This document shows, piece after piece, positions 52,782 through 64,000 of a stretch of DNA of 64,000 nt. The notes under the pieces are model-generated. The model had not been told where the DNA came from and made no database searches. It worked only from the letters and a program-made list of their open reading frames with translations. This DNA is from Solirubrobacter sp035555675. GTDB taxonomy: Bacteria > Actinomycetota > Thermoleophilia > Solirubrobacterales > Solirubrobacteraceae. The stretch spans positions 41,286 to 105,285 of the forward strand of contig DATMGH010000041.1 of NCBI GenBank assembly GCA_035555675.1. Reading direction: 5' to 3'. The position numbers and the translations under genes were made by a program. Position 1 is the stretch's first letter; each line of letters starts with the position of its first letter.

Positions 52782-52886
52782 GGGCGCCGACGATACAAGC
52801 TGGCCATTCGGGCGTGGCATGTTCCGACCGCCGGGCGGTAATGATGATGGTCACGAGCACCGATACTCGTCGATGGGAAGCACCAC

Positions 52887-53588
52887 ATGGACGAACATTC
52901 CGACGACCTGCTGAAGCGAGCGCTGATTGACGCCGAGGCATCGGCCTCGGTCGCTCTGCGCGTCACGCCACTGAGCCTCTCCGAGGCCCTGACCGTGGTC
53001 TTCCACGGCCGCAGGGACCTCGGCACGATCCAGACCTACATCGCCCACGGCGGCCGGGGAGCCGGCGACGCCGTCGGCAAGGACGAGCTGCTGCGCGTCC
53101 CGCTGGACCTCGACCTGGCCGCCGCCGACGACCGCGAGGAGGCCGAGCGGCTGTTCGCCGAGCAGGCCGCCGCGCTGCGCGACGCACTCGTCGGTGCGGA
53201 CACCGTCCTCGACATCTGGCGCGAGCCGTTCGAGGACCTCGTCCACGACCACATCCGGGTCGACCGGCGGCTCAAGCTCGACGTGCGCCTGCCCGCGCAC
53301 CGGCTGCTGCCGACCGCGCTCGTCTCCCCCGAGAAGCAGATCGTCGTGACCGCCGTCTGCAGCGCCCGCCCGCTGGCCGAAGGCCGCCCGCCGATGGGGA
53401 TCGCGGTCGGCCAGCAGGACATCGCGCGCGTCTACCCGCTGCCGGACGATCCGGAGCGCTGCCTGGAGGACTTCCTGGAGCTCGCCGCGGCCCACGCGCG
53501 CGAGCTGGCCGAGCAGCTCGGCCGCCAGGAAGCGTCGGTCCAGCGCTTCCTGGAGCTCTCGGGCGACAACTTCCCTCAGGCTGGCTGA
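52887..53588 (+). CDS. Conserved-looking soluble protein, function unknown
   Basis: 233 residues, acidic and soluble. The N-terminus DEHSDDLLKRALIDAEASAS is helical. The centre has QTYIAHGGRGAGDAVGKDEL and DTVLDIWREPFEDLVHDHIR. The C-terminal helix is rich in Glu/Ala (DFLELAAAHARELAEQLGRQ). I recognise no domain, signal or metal site. It stands alone between the DUF4235 gene and a small anchored protein. Confidence 0.65.
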   Translation: MDEHSDDLLKRALIDAEASASVALRVTPLSLSEALTVVFHGRRDLGTIQTYIAHGGRGAGDAVGKDELLRVPLDLDLAAADDREEAERLFAEQAAALRDALVGADTVLDIWREPFEDLVHDHIRVDRRLKLDVRLPAHRLLPTALVSPEKQIVVTAVCSARPLAEGRPPMGIAVGQQDIARVYPLPDDPERCLEDFLELAAAHARELAEQLGRQEASVQRFLELSGDNFPQAG

Positions 53589-53606
53589 CTAACCTGCCGC
53601 CGCACA

Positions 53607-54059
53607 ATGCGGCGGCAACAGCTCTGGATCGTCGCCGGGTTCGGCGTCTTCGTCTTCCTCGGCATCTCGCTGCTGCTGGCGCGCGCGCTCTCGGCGACCG
53701 GGACCGAGCGCTCGAAGGTGCTCGAGGTCGCGCGCGCCGAAGCCCGCGGGGACGCCGACGCCGTGCTGCAGCGGATGCCCGACTGCGCGAAGGAGCCGGC
53801 GTGCGCGGCGGCCACGCGCGACGTCGTCGCCAAGCTCAAGCGGCCGGGGGACGTCTCGATCCTCCAGTACCTCCCGTCGATCCAGCTGCCGCTGACCGAC
53901 TCGCTCGCGACCGGGCGCGTCGCCTGGCGGGCCGGGGAGGACGGTCTGCCGGTGGTCCAGTGCGTGCGCGTGCGCCGCGCCGGGCCGCTTTCGGGCGCGA
54001 CCGTCGAGCTGCTGAGCGTGTCCGCCCCGATCGGCAATGAGGAGAGCTGCCCGCAGTGA
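53607..54059 (+). CDS. N-terminally anchored small extracytoplasmic protein
   Basis: 150 residues. One N-terminal membrane anchor (LWIVAGFGVFVFLGISLLLA) precedes a domain with four cysteines, CAKEPAC, then VVQCV and ESC, likely disulphide-bonded outside the membrane. ARAEARGDADAVLQRM suggests a helical start, as in small NTF2-like lipid or solute-binding folds (guess). It ends 40 bp before the GH2 gene. Confidence 0.65.
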   Translation: MRRQQLWIVAGFGVFVFLGISLLLARALSATGTERSKVLEVARAEARGDADAVLQRMPDCAKEPACAAATRDVVAKLKRPGDVSILQYLPSIQLPLTDSLATGRVAWRAGEDGLPVVQCVRVRRAGPLSGATVELLSVSAPIGNEESCPQ

Positions 54060-54099
54060 GCACAACTATCCGCCGAGGTCTGTGTTGAGATTGCCCGTG

Positions 54100-55971
54100 A
54101 TGAGGCTGAGCCTGCGATTCCTCCTGCCCGTGCTCGCGCTGTCGGCGCTGGCCCTCCCGGCCGCGGCGCGTGCCGCCGATACGCCGACCGCGAAGACGCT
54201 CTACAAGGACGGCCCGGACGGGCGTTACCTGCTCGGCGGAGAGTGGCTGTTCCGCCTCGACAACGCCGACCAGGGCGTCAAGCAGCGCTTCATGCGCCAG
54301 ACGTCGCGGTCCGGCTGGACGAAGACGAAGGTCCCGGGCGTCTGGAACGTCGGGGACGCGTCCAACGAGTCGATGGCGGGCGGCATCGGCTGGTACCGCA
54401 AGGACTTCAAGCTGCCGAGCTCGAGCTCGGCGTACGCGTGGGCGTTCCGCTTCGAGTCGGTCAACTACCGGGCGAAGATCTGGCTCAACGGCACGCCGAT
54501 CGGCACCAACACGGGCGCCTACATCCCGTTCGAGGTGATGGCCAAGGCGCTCAAGCGCAACGGGACCAACCGCCTGGTCGTGCGCGTGGACTCGCGCCGC
54601 AAGATCACGGACTTCCCGCCCGCCGGCCTGAACACGGACGGCGTGCCGACCGGCGGCTGGTGGAACTACTCGGGCATCCAGCGTGAGGTCTACCTGCGCC
54701 GGATCGACAAGGTCGACTTCCAGAAGGTGCTGGTGCGGCCGATCCTGGACTGCGCGTCCTGCCCCGCGCGGATCGACGTCAAGGTCAACCTGCGCAACGT
54801 CACCGGATCCGGCCAGCGGGCCACGATCACCGGGCGCTTCGGCGACCGCACGCTCAACCTCGGCACCAAGACCGTGGACCAGGTGACGGGCTTCCAGGAC
54901 TCGGTCAAGATCGCCAAGCCGCGCCTGTGGTCGCCGGCGAGCCCGCACCTCTACAACGTGTCACTGACGGTCCGCATCGGCGGCAAGAAGGTCGCCGGCT
55001 ACTCGCTGCACAGCGGCATCCGCTCGATCAAGGTCGTCAACGGCCGGCTCGTGCTCAACGGCCAGTTCCTCAACGTGCGCGGCGTCGGCCTGCACGAGGA
55101 CTCCAAGGCGGACGGGTTCGCGATCGACAACGCGCGCCGCAAGCAGCTGGTCGACGACGCGCGGGCGCTCGGCGCGACGATCCTGCGCACGCACTACCCG
55201 CTGCACCCGTACACGCACGAGCTCGCGGACAAGCTCGGGCTGCTGATCTGGTCGGAGATCCCGGTCTACAGCCTCAAGACGCAGGTGCTCAAGGAGCGCT
55301 CCGTGCGCGAGCTGGCGGTCCAGGAGCTGAGCCGCAACATCAACGCCAACGAGAACCACCCGTCGGTGCTGCTGTGGTCGATCGGCAACGAGCTGTCCTC
55401 GCAGCCCGGCCCGGTCCAGGTGTCCTACATCAACGCGGCGGTCAAGTTCGCCAAGGAGATGGACCCGACGCGGCCGGTCGGCCTCGCGGTCGCGGCGTAC
55501 CCGAGCTCGCTCTGCCAGGCCGCCCAGTACAAGTCGCTCGACGTGCTCGGGCTCAACGACTACTTCGGCTGGTACCCGGGGCCGAGCGGGCAGATCTTCG
55601 ACCGCACGAAGCTCCCCGGCTACCTGGACGCCGCGCGCGCCTGCTACCCGGACAAGGCGCTGATGATCACCGAGTTCGGCGCCGAGGCCAACCGCGACGG
55701 CCCGGCCGAGGAGAAGGGCACCTGGGCGTTCCAGCAGGAGTGGGTCAACTTCCAGCTCGGCGTGTTCGCGACCAAGCCGTGGCTGAGCGGCGCGGTCTAC
55801 TGGGCGCTGAACGAGTTCTGGGTGCGGCCGAACTGGGACGGCGGCAACCCGCGGCCGACGCCGCCGATCCATCAGAAGGGCCTGATCACGTACGACGGCG
55901 TGCGCAAGCCCGCGTGGGCGGACGTCGAGCGGTCCTACAAGGCCACGCAGCAGTTCATCCCGGCATCCTGA
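54100..55971 (+). CDS. Secreted glycoside hydrolase family 2 enzyme (beta-glucuronidase/galactosidase-like)
   Basis: 623 residues from ATG 54100, with a signal peptide (RLSLRFLLPVLALSALALPA). The sugar-binding jelly roll has VPGVWN and WYRKDFKLP; an Ig-like domain follows, then a TIM barrel beginning NGQFLNVRGVGLHEDSKADG. The acid/base is Glu431 in WSIGNELSS and the nucleophile is Glu525 in ITEFGAEA; both are intact. The layout is nearest to GH2 beta-glucuronidases and mannosidases; the sugar is not determined. It acts outside the membrane, as the GH15-like enzyme does. Confidence 0.92.
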   Translation: MRLSLRFLLPVLALSALALPAAARAADTPTAKTLYKDGPDGRYLLGGEWLFRLDNADQGVKQRFMRQTSRSGWTKTKVPGVWNVGDASNESMAGGIGWYRKDFKLPSSSSAYAWAFRFESVNYRAKIWLNGTPIGTNTGAYIPFEVMAKALKRNGTNRLVVRVDSRRKITDFPPAGLNTDGVPTGGWWNYSGIQREVYLRRIDKVDFQKVLVRPILDCASCPARIDVKVNLRNVTGSGQRATITGRFGDRTLNLGTKTVDQVTGFQDSVKIAKPRLWSPASPHLYNVSLTVRIGGKKVAGYSLHSGIRSIKVVNGRLVLNGQFLNVRGVGLHEDSKADGFAIDNARRKQLVDDARALGATILRTHYPLHPYTHELADKLGLLIWSEIPVYSLKTQVLKERSVRELAVQELSRNINANENHPSVLLWSIGNELSSQPGPVQVSYINAAVKFAKEMDPTRPVGLAVAAYPSSLCQAAQYKSLDVLGLNDYFGWYPGPSGQIFDRTKLPGYLDAARACYPDKALMITEFGAEANRDGPAEEKGTWAFQQEWVNFQLGVFATKPWLSGAVYWALNEFWVRPNWDGGNPRPTPPIHQKGLITYDGVRKPAWADVERSYKATQQFIPAS

Positions 55972-56281
55972 CCGGCCGGCGGGGGCGCTCGCGTTCAGCG
56001 GGCGCCCGCGTGCGGACGCGGCGGCGCGCCGGGTCCACGAAGCGGTCGTGCTCCGTGCGCAGCCGGTGCTCGGCCTGAACCGCGTTCGGCAGCGGCGGGC
56101 CGCCGGAGGGCGACGTCTTGGGGCGGTCGCCGCGGCGATCGTTGCCGCCGCCGCCGCCCGAGTCGTCCTCGTCGTCGGGGCCCGACGACGTGGTGTCGGT
56201 CCGCACCAGCCACACGAACAGCGCGGCGGCGAGGGAGAGCGCCACGAGGTGCAGGAGTCCGAAGAGCACGAGCGGAGACAC
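55955..56281 (-). CDS. Small membrane-anchored Pro/Arg-rich protein
   Basis: 108 residues from GTG 56281; an ATG at 56350 would add 23. One membrane span (PLVLFGLLHLVALSLAAALF) is followed by an acidic Gly-rich stretch (GPDDEDDSGGGGGNDRR) and a basic tail. It converges on the GH2 gene with a 17-bp overlap. Function unknown; the open frame is plausible, but the composition is low-complexity. Confidence 0.45.
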   Translation of the reverse strand: MSPLVLFGLLHLVALSLAAALFVWLVRTDTTSSGPDDEDDSGGGGGNDRRGDRPKTSPSGGPPLPNAVQAEHRLRTEHDRFVDPARRRVRTRAPAERERPRRPVRMPG

Positions 56282-56372
56282 TGCTATTCGAATACCCGTC
56301 GACGCCGGTTCGCTACCATCCTCGGCCGCTCGCCCGCGCCGAGTACCCATGCCCGCGGCGACCCTTCACACC

Positions 56373-57050
56373 ATGGCCGACTCCACGAAGCTTTCACTCA
56401 ACGCCCGCGACCCCGAGGGCTCGCGCACCGCCCGGCGGCTCCGCCGCGAGGGCGAAGTGCCCGGCGTCATCTACGGCGGGGGCGACGAGCCGTCGCACTT
56501 CTCCGTCAACGCCCGCATCCTGCGCAACACGCTGGCGCATTCCGGCGCGATCCTCGACGTGTCCATCGGTGACGGCAAGAGTGCGCCGGTGCTGGTGAAG
56601 GACCTGCAGCGCCATCCGGTGCGCGGGGACATCGTGCACGTCGACTTCCTGCGCGTGAACATGAACGAGACGATCCAGACGACGGTCGTGCTCGAGCTGG
56701 TCGGCGTCGACGACGCTCCCGGCGTGTCCCAGGGCGGCGTCCTCACGCAGGAGACGCGTGAGCTCAACATCGAGGCGCTGCCGGGGGACATCCCGGACGT
56801 CATCCAGCACGACGTGTCCGGGCTGGGGATGAACGAGACGATGACGCTGTCCGCGCTGACGGCGCCGTCCGGCGTCACGTTGCTCGACGACCTCGAGGAG
56901 ACCGTCGTGGCCACGATCACCCCGCCGACCGCTGAGCCGGTCGAGGAGGAGATCGAGACCGAGACGGCGCTCGTGGGCGAGGCCGAGGCGTCCGCCGAGG
57001 CTTCGGAGGCGTCCGAGGAGCCCGCCGAGGGCTCCGGCGACGAGTCCTGA
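56373..57050 (+). CDS. rplY: Ribosomal protein L25, general stress protein Ctc
   Basis: 225 residues from ATG 56373; ATG 56349 is also in frame. The N-terminal 5S-rRNA-binding domain has GSRTARRLRREGEVPGVIYG and KDLQRHPVRGDIVHVDFLRV. The TL5-type C-terminal domain has LNIEALPGDIPDVIQHDVSG. The last 35 residues are acidic Glu/Ala/Ser. The next gene, pth, begins inside its stop codon region, as is usual for ctc-pth pairs. Confidence 0.95.
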   Translation: MADSTKLSLNARDPEGSRTARRLRREGEVPGVIYGGGDEPSHFSVNARILRNTLAHSGAILDVSIGDGKSAPVLVKDLQRHPVRGDIVHVDFLRVNMNETIQTTVVLELVGVDDAPGVSQGGVLTQETRELNIEALPGDIPDVIQHDVSGLGMNETMTLSALTAPSGVTLLDDLEETVVATITPPTAEPVEEEIETETALVGEAEASAEASEASEEPAEGSGDES

Positions 57051-57610
57051 AAGTCTTCTCGTCCACACCGGTCGACTGGCTGATCGTCGGGCTCGGCAAC
57101 CCCGGGCCCGGTTACGCGGAGACGCCGCACAACGTCGGCTTCAAGGTCGCGGACGAGCTCGCTCGCCGCTGGGACCTGCCGAAGGCGCGCAAGAAGTTCG
57201 CGGGTGAGCTGCGCGAGGGGCGCAGCGGCGTCGGCGGTCCGCGCGTCGCGGTCCTCAGGCCGCAGACGTACATGAACGAGGCCGGGCGCTCCGCGGGCCC
57301 GGCCCGCGGGTCCTTCAAGCTCGACCTCGACCACGTGCTCGTGCTGCACGACGAGATCGACCTCCCGTTCGGCGAGATCCGCGTCCGGCTGGGCGGCGGG
57401 CTGGCGGGTCACAACGGCCTGAAGTCGCTGCGGCGCGAGTTCGGCGCACCGGACTTCCACCGGGTCCGCATCGGCGTCGGGCGCCCGGACTCCACCGACC
57501 CGGACATCGTCGCCGCCTACGTCCTCGGGCGCTGGCGCCAGTCGTCGGCCGAGGTCGCGGACCTCGTCGCGCGCGCGGCGGACGAGGCCGAGCGGCTCGT
57601 CGGGGCCTAG
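57047..57610 (+). CDS. pth: Peptidyl-tRNA hydrolase, apparently starting at CTG
   Basis: 187 residues if translation starts at CTG 57047, which overlaps the rplY stop as CTGA. No in-frame ATG, GTG or TTG exists between 57000 and the conserved core. LIVGLGNPGPGYAETPHNVG carries the conserved Asn and catalytic His; VLRPQTYMNEAG, LHDEIDLPFG (catalytic-pair Asp) and GGGLAGHNGLKSL complete the active site. The enzyme frees tRNA from stalled peptidyl-tRNA. The TPHN sequence replaces the common TRHN. The only ATG (57272) would remove the active site. Confidence 0.9.
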   Translation: MKVFSSTPVDWLIVGLGNPGPGYAETPHNVGFKVADELARRWDLPKARKKFAGELREGRSGVGGPRVAVLRPQTYMNEAGRSAGPARGSFKLDLDHVLVLHDEIDLPFGEIRVRLGGGLAGHNGLKSLRREFGAPDFHRVRIGVGRPDSTDPDIVAAYVLGRWRQSSAEVADLVARAADEAERLVGA

Positions 57611-58017
57611 CCGGCCGCGGGGCGCGGCCCGGGTCTCGCGTCCGCGGAGCAGCGGCGGGGTTGGGGCGCGGTCCGGGTCTCGCGTCCGCCGGCGGCGTGG
57701 TCGCGCCGGCGAACAGCAGCGATAAGGGAGGCGCGGGCGCGAGCGTTCGCGGTCTCCGTGCGCGGTTGCCGCGATGCGGTGCCGCGAACGTCGCGTCGCG
57801 TCGCGTCGCGGCGGGGCGCGGTCCGGATCTTGCGTCCGTCGGCGGCGTGGTCGCGCCGGTGAACAGCAGCGATAAGGGAGGAGGCGCGGGCGCGAGCGGT
57901 CGCGGTCTCCATGGGCGGTTGCCGCGATGCGGTGCCGCGAACGTCGCGTCGGCGCGGCGCGGCGAGGGGCGGCGGGGCGGCGGGGCGCGGCGAGCGCGAA
58001 CGCGCCAACTCGCGCAA

Positions 58018-58062
58018 CGAGCGGTCGATTTCTGGCGCTATGCGCCGGAACGACGCCCCTCG
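58018..58062 (+). repeat. 45-bp palindromic element, copy G (decayed)
   Basis: Inner stem GGCGC, TAT, GCGCC is perfect. The outer arms CGAGCGGTC and CGCCCCTCG have two mismatches and a wobble. The length is still exactly 45 bp. Confidence 0.75.
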
Positions 58063-58317
58063 CGGCGCCGGGTGAGCGGCAACGCGCCAGAACGGCGCCC
58101 GCGACCACCGCGTGACGGCCCGAACGCGCGCTGCGACGTCGCACCACGACCGGTCGTTGCGGCGGGCGGAGAGAAGCTCGGGGATCGCCGGCGCGACCAC
58201 GCCGCCGGCGGACGCGAGGCGCGGGTCGCACTCCCGCCGCCCTCACCGGCGCTGTTCGCCGGCGCGACCACGCGGCCGGCGGACGCGAGAACCGCGCCGC
58301 GCCCGGCCCCGGCGCAT

Positions 58318-58362
58318 CGAGTGGTCACTTTCTGGCGCCCGCGGCGAGAACGCGACCGCTCG
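58318..58362 (+). repeat. 45-bp palindromic element, copy H
   Basis: Outer arms CGAGTGGTC and GACCGCTCG, with one U-G wobble as in copy B. The inner sequence differs but still pairs as CGCC, CGC loop, GGCG. Confidence 0.8.
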
Positions 58363-58393
58363 GCGCGCGCCAACCCGACCCGAGCGTATGCGA

Positions 58394-58399
58394 TAACGT
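58394..58399 (+). promoter_or_regulatory. -10-like hexamer of the methyltransferase gene
   Basis: TAACGT, 8 nt, ATG 58408; the A/T-richer start of this gene stands out after the GC-rich island. Confidence 0.4.
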
Positions 58400-58407
58400 A
58401 CGGACGT

Positions 58408-59136
58408 ATGCCGTCTCGCGAATGGAACGCCGCGTCGTACGACCGCCAATCCGACCCGCAGCTCGCGATGGCCCGCGACGTCATCGACCGCCTCGACCTG
58501 CACGGCGACGAGCGGGTCCTGGACGCCGGTTGCGGCACCGGCCGCGTCACCGAGGTCCTCAAGGCCCGCGTCCCGGACGGCCACGTGGTCGCCGTGGACG
58601 GCAGCGCCAACATGGTCCAAGAGGCCCGCGCCCGCGGGCTCGACGCCCACACGCAGGACCTCACGGAGCTCACGCTCGACGAGCCCGTCGACGCGATCCT
58701 GTCGACCGCGACGTTCCACTGGATCGCCGACCACGACCGCCTGTTCGCCCGCCTGCACCAGGCGCTCAAGCCTCACGGCCGCCTCGCCGCCCAGTGCGGC
58801 GGCGCCGGGAACATCGCCAACGTCCAGGCGGCGATCGACGAGGTCGACCACCCCGCGCTGCGCGGCTGGCCCGGCCCGTGGCACTACGCGACCCCCGAGG
58901 CCACGCGAGAGCGCCTCGCCGCCGCCGGCTTCACCGACGTCTGGACCTGGCTGCAGCCCTGGCCGGTCGACCCGCCCGACCCGCGCGAGTACTTCACCAC
59001 CGTCATCCTCGGCTCCCACCTCGAGCGCATCCCGCACGAGGAGCGCGAGCCGTTCGTGGACGCCGTCCTGCGCCACCTCGACCACCCCGTGCGCGCGAAC
59101 TACGTGCGGCTGAACCTCCTCGCCCGCCGTTCCTAG
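58408..59136 (+). CDS. Class I SAM methyltransferase (trans-aconitate-methyltransferase-like)
   Basis: 242 residues. REWNAASYDRQSDPQLAMAR is the usual start. SAM motif I is RVLDAGCGTGRVTEVL, with the ribose-binding acidic residue in VVAVDGSANMV. The post-motif STATFHWIADHDRLFARLHQ and LKPHGRLAAQCGGAGN resemble Tam and BioC. The substrate is a carboxylate or small molecule in relatives, not known here. It follows repeat island 4 and ends 12 bp before mfd. Confidence 0.88.
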   Translation: MPSREWNAASYDRQSDPQLAMARDVIDRLDLHGDERVLDAGCGTGRVTEVLKARVPDGHVVAVDGSANMVQEARARGLDAHTQDLTELTLDEPVDAILSTATFHWIADHDRLFARLHQALKPHGRLAAQCGGAGNIANVQAAIDEVDHPALRGWPGPWHYATPEATRERLAAAGFTDVWTWLQPWPVDPPDPREYFTTVILGSHLERIPHEEREPFVDAVLRHLDHPVRANYVRLNLLARRS

Positions 59137-59139
59137 AGT
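59134..59139 (+). promoter_or_regulatory. -10-like hexamer of mfd
   Basis: TAGAGT, 9 nt, TTG 59149; the hexamer includes the stop codon of the methyltransferase gene. Confidence 0.35.
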
Positions 59140-59148
59140 GAAAGGGCG

Positions 59149-62466
<3,318 letters not shown>

Positions 62467-62484
62467 AAGTCGAGTCAAAAGATG

Positions 62485-62507
62485 GCGGCGTGCTCGGAAC
62501 ACGCCGC
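62485..62507 (+). terminator. Hairpin after mfd, possible weak terminator
   Basis: GCGGCGTG, 7-nt loop, CACGCCGC, 18 bp after the mfd stop. No T-run follows, so it may instead sit in the leader of the next gene. Confidence 0.4.
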
Positions 62508-62603
62508 TACCATGCCCGACCGGGAGAAGGTCAATCTCGCTCGATCGGGCGGTCTCGCACGGTCGATGTACGGTCCAACGTCCCCTTCTCAAAGCGTTAC
62601 TCA

Positions 62604-63764
62604 ATGATCAAGGCTGCTCGCATCGCAATGAGCCTCGTCGCCGTCGCCGGCGTCGGCGCCACCTTCGCCGCCTGTGGCGGCGTGCCCGGCAACGCCGTGG
62701 CTACGGTCGATGGAGAGGCCATCGACAAGACCGACTTCAGCCACTGGTTGAACGTCGCCGCCAAGTCCTCCGGACAGGAGAACGCGGCTGTCCCGGATCC
62801 TGAGAACGACTACGCCAAGTGCGTCGCGGCCAAGCGCAAGACGACGCCCGCGCCGGCGAAGGGTCAGCCGAAGGTCACCGACTCTCAGCTCAAGACGCAG
62901 TGCAAGCAGGAGTACGACCAGCTGCGCAACCAGGTGCTGCAGCTCCTGATCTCCTTCAAGTGGATCCAGGGCGAAGCCAGCTCCATGGACGTCAAGGTCG
63001 CCGACTCCGAGGTCAAGAAGTCCTTCGACGAGCAGAAGAAGCAGAGCTTCCCGAAGGACGCCGACTACCAGAAGTTCCTCAAGACCTCCGGCCAGACGCA
63101 GGACGACATCCTGCAGCGCGTCAAGCTCGACCTCCTGTCGAACAAGATCCGCGACAAGGTCGTCAAGGGCAAGGACAAGGTCTCTGACAAGGAGATCGAG
63201 GACTTCTACAACAAGAACAAGACCCGCTTCGCGCAGCCCGAGAAGCGTGACCTGCGCGTCGTCCTGACCAAGGACAAGGCGGCCGCCGACAAGGCCAAGG
63301 CCGCGCTCGAGTCCGGCGACTCCTGGAAGGCCGTCACCAAGAAGTACTCGATCGACGACACGTCGAAGGCCGCCGGCGGCAAGCTGCCCGCCCAGGCCAA
63401 GGGCACGCTCGACAAGGAGCTCGACGACGCCGTCTTCTCCGCCAAGAAGAACGAGCTGGTCGGCCCGATCAAGACCCAGTACGGCTACTACGTCTTCACG
63501 GTGACCGGCGTCACCCCGGCCAGCCAGCAGACGCTGGCCGAGGCCAAGGAGACGATCAAGCAGACGCTCGCCTCCCAGGGCCAGCAGAAGGCGCTGGACG
63601 CGTTCGTGAAGGACTTCACGAAGCGCTGGAAGGACAAGACCGAGTGCTCCGAGGGCTACAAGACCACGGACTGCAAGAACGGCCCGAAGGCCACGCCGAC
63701 CCCGACCGCCGGGGCGACGGACGACGGCAGCGGCACGGCTCCCGCGCCCACCGACGGCCAGTAG
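62604..63764 (+). CDS. PpiC/SurA-like peptidyl-prolyl isomerase lipoprotein
   Basis: 386 residues from ATG 62604. The lipoprotein signal ends at a Cys (VAGVGATFAAC, an imperfect lipobox). A SurA-like chaperone region (about 30-225) precedes a parvulin domain (about 230-330) with KYSIDDTSKAAGGKLPAQAK and NELVGPIKTQYGYYVFTVTG. The tail is Thr/Pro/Ala-rich. A surface foldase like PrsA that helps secreted proteins fold. The upstream 130 bp contain no clear promoter. Confidence 0.92.
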   Translation: MIKAARIAMSLVAVAGVGATFAACGGVPGNAVATVDGEAIDKTDFSHWLNVAAKSSGQENAAVPDPENDYAKCVAAKRKTTPAPAKGQPKVTDSQLKTQCKQEYDQLRNQVLQLLISFKWIQGEASSMDVKVADSEVKKSFDEQKKQSFPKDADYQKFLKTSGQTQDDILQRVKLDLLSNKIRDKVVKGKDKVSDKEIEDFYNKNKTRFAQPEKRDLRVVLTKDKAAADKAKAALESGDSWKAVTKKYSIDDTSKAAGGKLPAQAKGTLDKELDDAVFSAKKNELVGPIKTQYGYYVFTVTGVTPASQQTLAEAKETIKQTLASQGQQKALDAFVKDFTKRWKDKTECSEGYKTTDCKNGPKATPTPTAGATDDGSGTAPAPTDGQ

Positions 63765-63767
63765 GGC

Positions 63768-64000
63768 TTGGCCGACGAACCACGTGACGATGTCGAGGCG
63801 CTCCGGCGCCTCGACGCGTTGACGCGCCGGCTCCGGCGCGAGTGCCCCTGGGACCGCGAGCAGGACGAGCGCTCGATCGTCCCCCACACGGTCGGCGAGG
63901 CGTACGAGCTGGCGGCCGCGGCGCACTCCGGCGACGACGCCAAGCTGCTCGACGAGCTCGGCGACGTGCTGTTCCAGGTCCACTTCCTGTCGCTGCTGCT
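63768..64000 (+). CDS. mazG: MazG-family nucleotide pyrophosphohydrolase (partial, runs off window)
   Basis: The first 77 residues from TTG 63768, 3 bp after the lipoprotein stop. LRRECPWDREQDERSIVPHT carries the CPWD start of MazG. GEAYELAAAA provides the ExxE metal motif and LLDELGDVLFQVHFL the ExxD part. It hydrolyses non-canonical or excess NTPs to NMP and pyrophosphate. Placement after mfd and the PpiC lipoprotein is typical for actinobacteria. The C-terminus lies outside. Confidence 0.9.
   Translation, partial: MADEPRDDVEALRRLDALTRRLRRECPWDREQDERSIVPHTVGEAYELAAAAHSGDDAKLLDELGDVLFQVHFLSLL

Larger units (their letters stand above)
57611..58407. repeat. Intergenic repeat island 4: direct duplication, inverted repeats and two 45-bp palindromes
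   Basis: 797 bp between pth and a methyltransferase. 57663-57798 and 57813-57951 are a direct duplication of about 137 bp with a 150-bp period; both contain GAACAGCAGCGATAAGGGAG. The 40-bp stretch 57678-57717 recurs inverted at 58250-58290 and partly at 58187-58217. Palindrome copies G and H are at 58018 and 58318. No gene is visible. Confidence 0.85.

Noticed and set aside
52887..53588. RES-type toxin partner for the DUF2384-like gene
   Set aside because: The 233-residue protein shows none of the RES-family Arg-Glu-Ser pattern and is separated by a convergent gene.
57272..57610. Short pth starting at ATG 57272
   Set aside because: It would lack the Asn and His of the active site, which are encoded in the same frame upstream.

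Overview
The window is very G+C-rich chromosomal DNA, densely packed with genes, from an actinobacterium. The best guess is class Thermoleophilia, order Solirubrobacterales (Conexibacter, Solirubrobacter or a relative). That placement is inference. It rests on extreme G+C, many GTG starts, frequent 1-8 nt gene overlaps, the order rplY(ctc)-pth-mfd-PpiC lipoprotein-mazG, the DrrAB-type ABC pair, and alanine/arginine-rich secreted proteins. There is no plasmid, phage or CRISPR signature. Most of the window is housekeeping.

Layout. 1-6.5 kb: an M50 protease (partial), malate dehydrogenase, a winged-helix regulator, an SDR/SRPBCC pair, a small Cys protein, a repeat island, a metallo-beta-lactamase and an EAL protein. 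6.5-12.6 kb: a secreted protein, HSP20 coupled to Lon, a membrane protein, an aldo-keto reductase and an O-methyltransferase. 12.6-15.9 kb: a minus-strand operon of ABC ATPase, permease, M23 peptidase and PGPGW protein. 16-20 kb: a cation/proton antiporter, a nested insertion-sequence scar, glyS. 20-26.4 kb: FmdB protein, DMT transporter, two coupled acyl-CoA dehydrogenases (the first frameshifted), LCP protein, ROK kinase, rsmI. 26.4-29.4 kb: a copper-protein group of one multicopper oxidase and two cupredoxins (one frameshifted). 29.5-34.8 kb: ketopantoate-reductase-like protein, degenerate M23 peptidase, LysE exporter, a large repeat island, a divergent DMT transporter/LysR pair. 34.9-40.5 kb: a tightly overlapping operon metG-tatD-rsmA-ispE-DedA/PAP2 fusion-small membrane protein. 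40.5-48.4 kb: PucR regulator, GH15-like enzyme, DedA, phosphorylase, S55-like peptidase, HNH protein, tRNA-Gln(UUG). 48.4-52.2 kb: glmU, prs, gdhA. 52.2-64 kb: small proteins, a GH2 glycosidase, rplY, pth, a repeat island, a methyltransferase, mfd, a PpiC lipoprotein and mazG (partial).

The most unusual content is non-coding. A 45-bp imperfect palindrome occurs eight times, always exactly 45 bp and always in the same orientation. It lies in four intergenic repeat islands (3932-4706, 32118-32950, 45499-45658, 57611-58407). Most substitutions in the stems keep pairing, or turn it into G-U wobble, only if the + strand is the RNA. That points to a transcribed structured element rather than a plain DNA palindrome. 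Each island also carries its own simple or tandem repeats. A separate 51-bp perfect palindrome sits in the insertion-sequence scar, and two identical 25-bp palindromes separate convergent gene pairs.

Many genes have a TANNNT -10-like hexamer 6-10 nt before the start codon and no Shine-Dalgarno sequence, which suggests widespread leaderless transcription. Three frameshifts (acyl-CoA dehydrogenase, two-domain cupredoxin, IS982-type transposase) could be real mutations or sequence errors.
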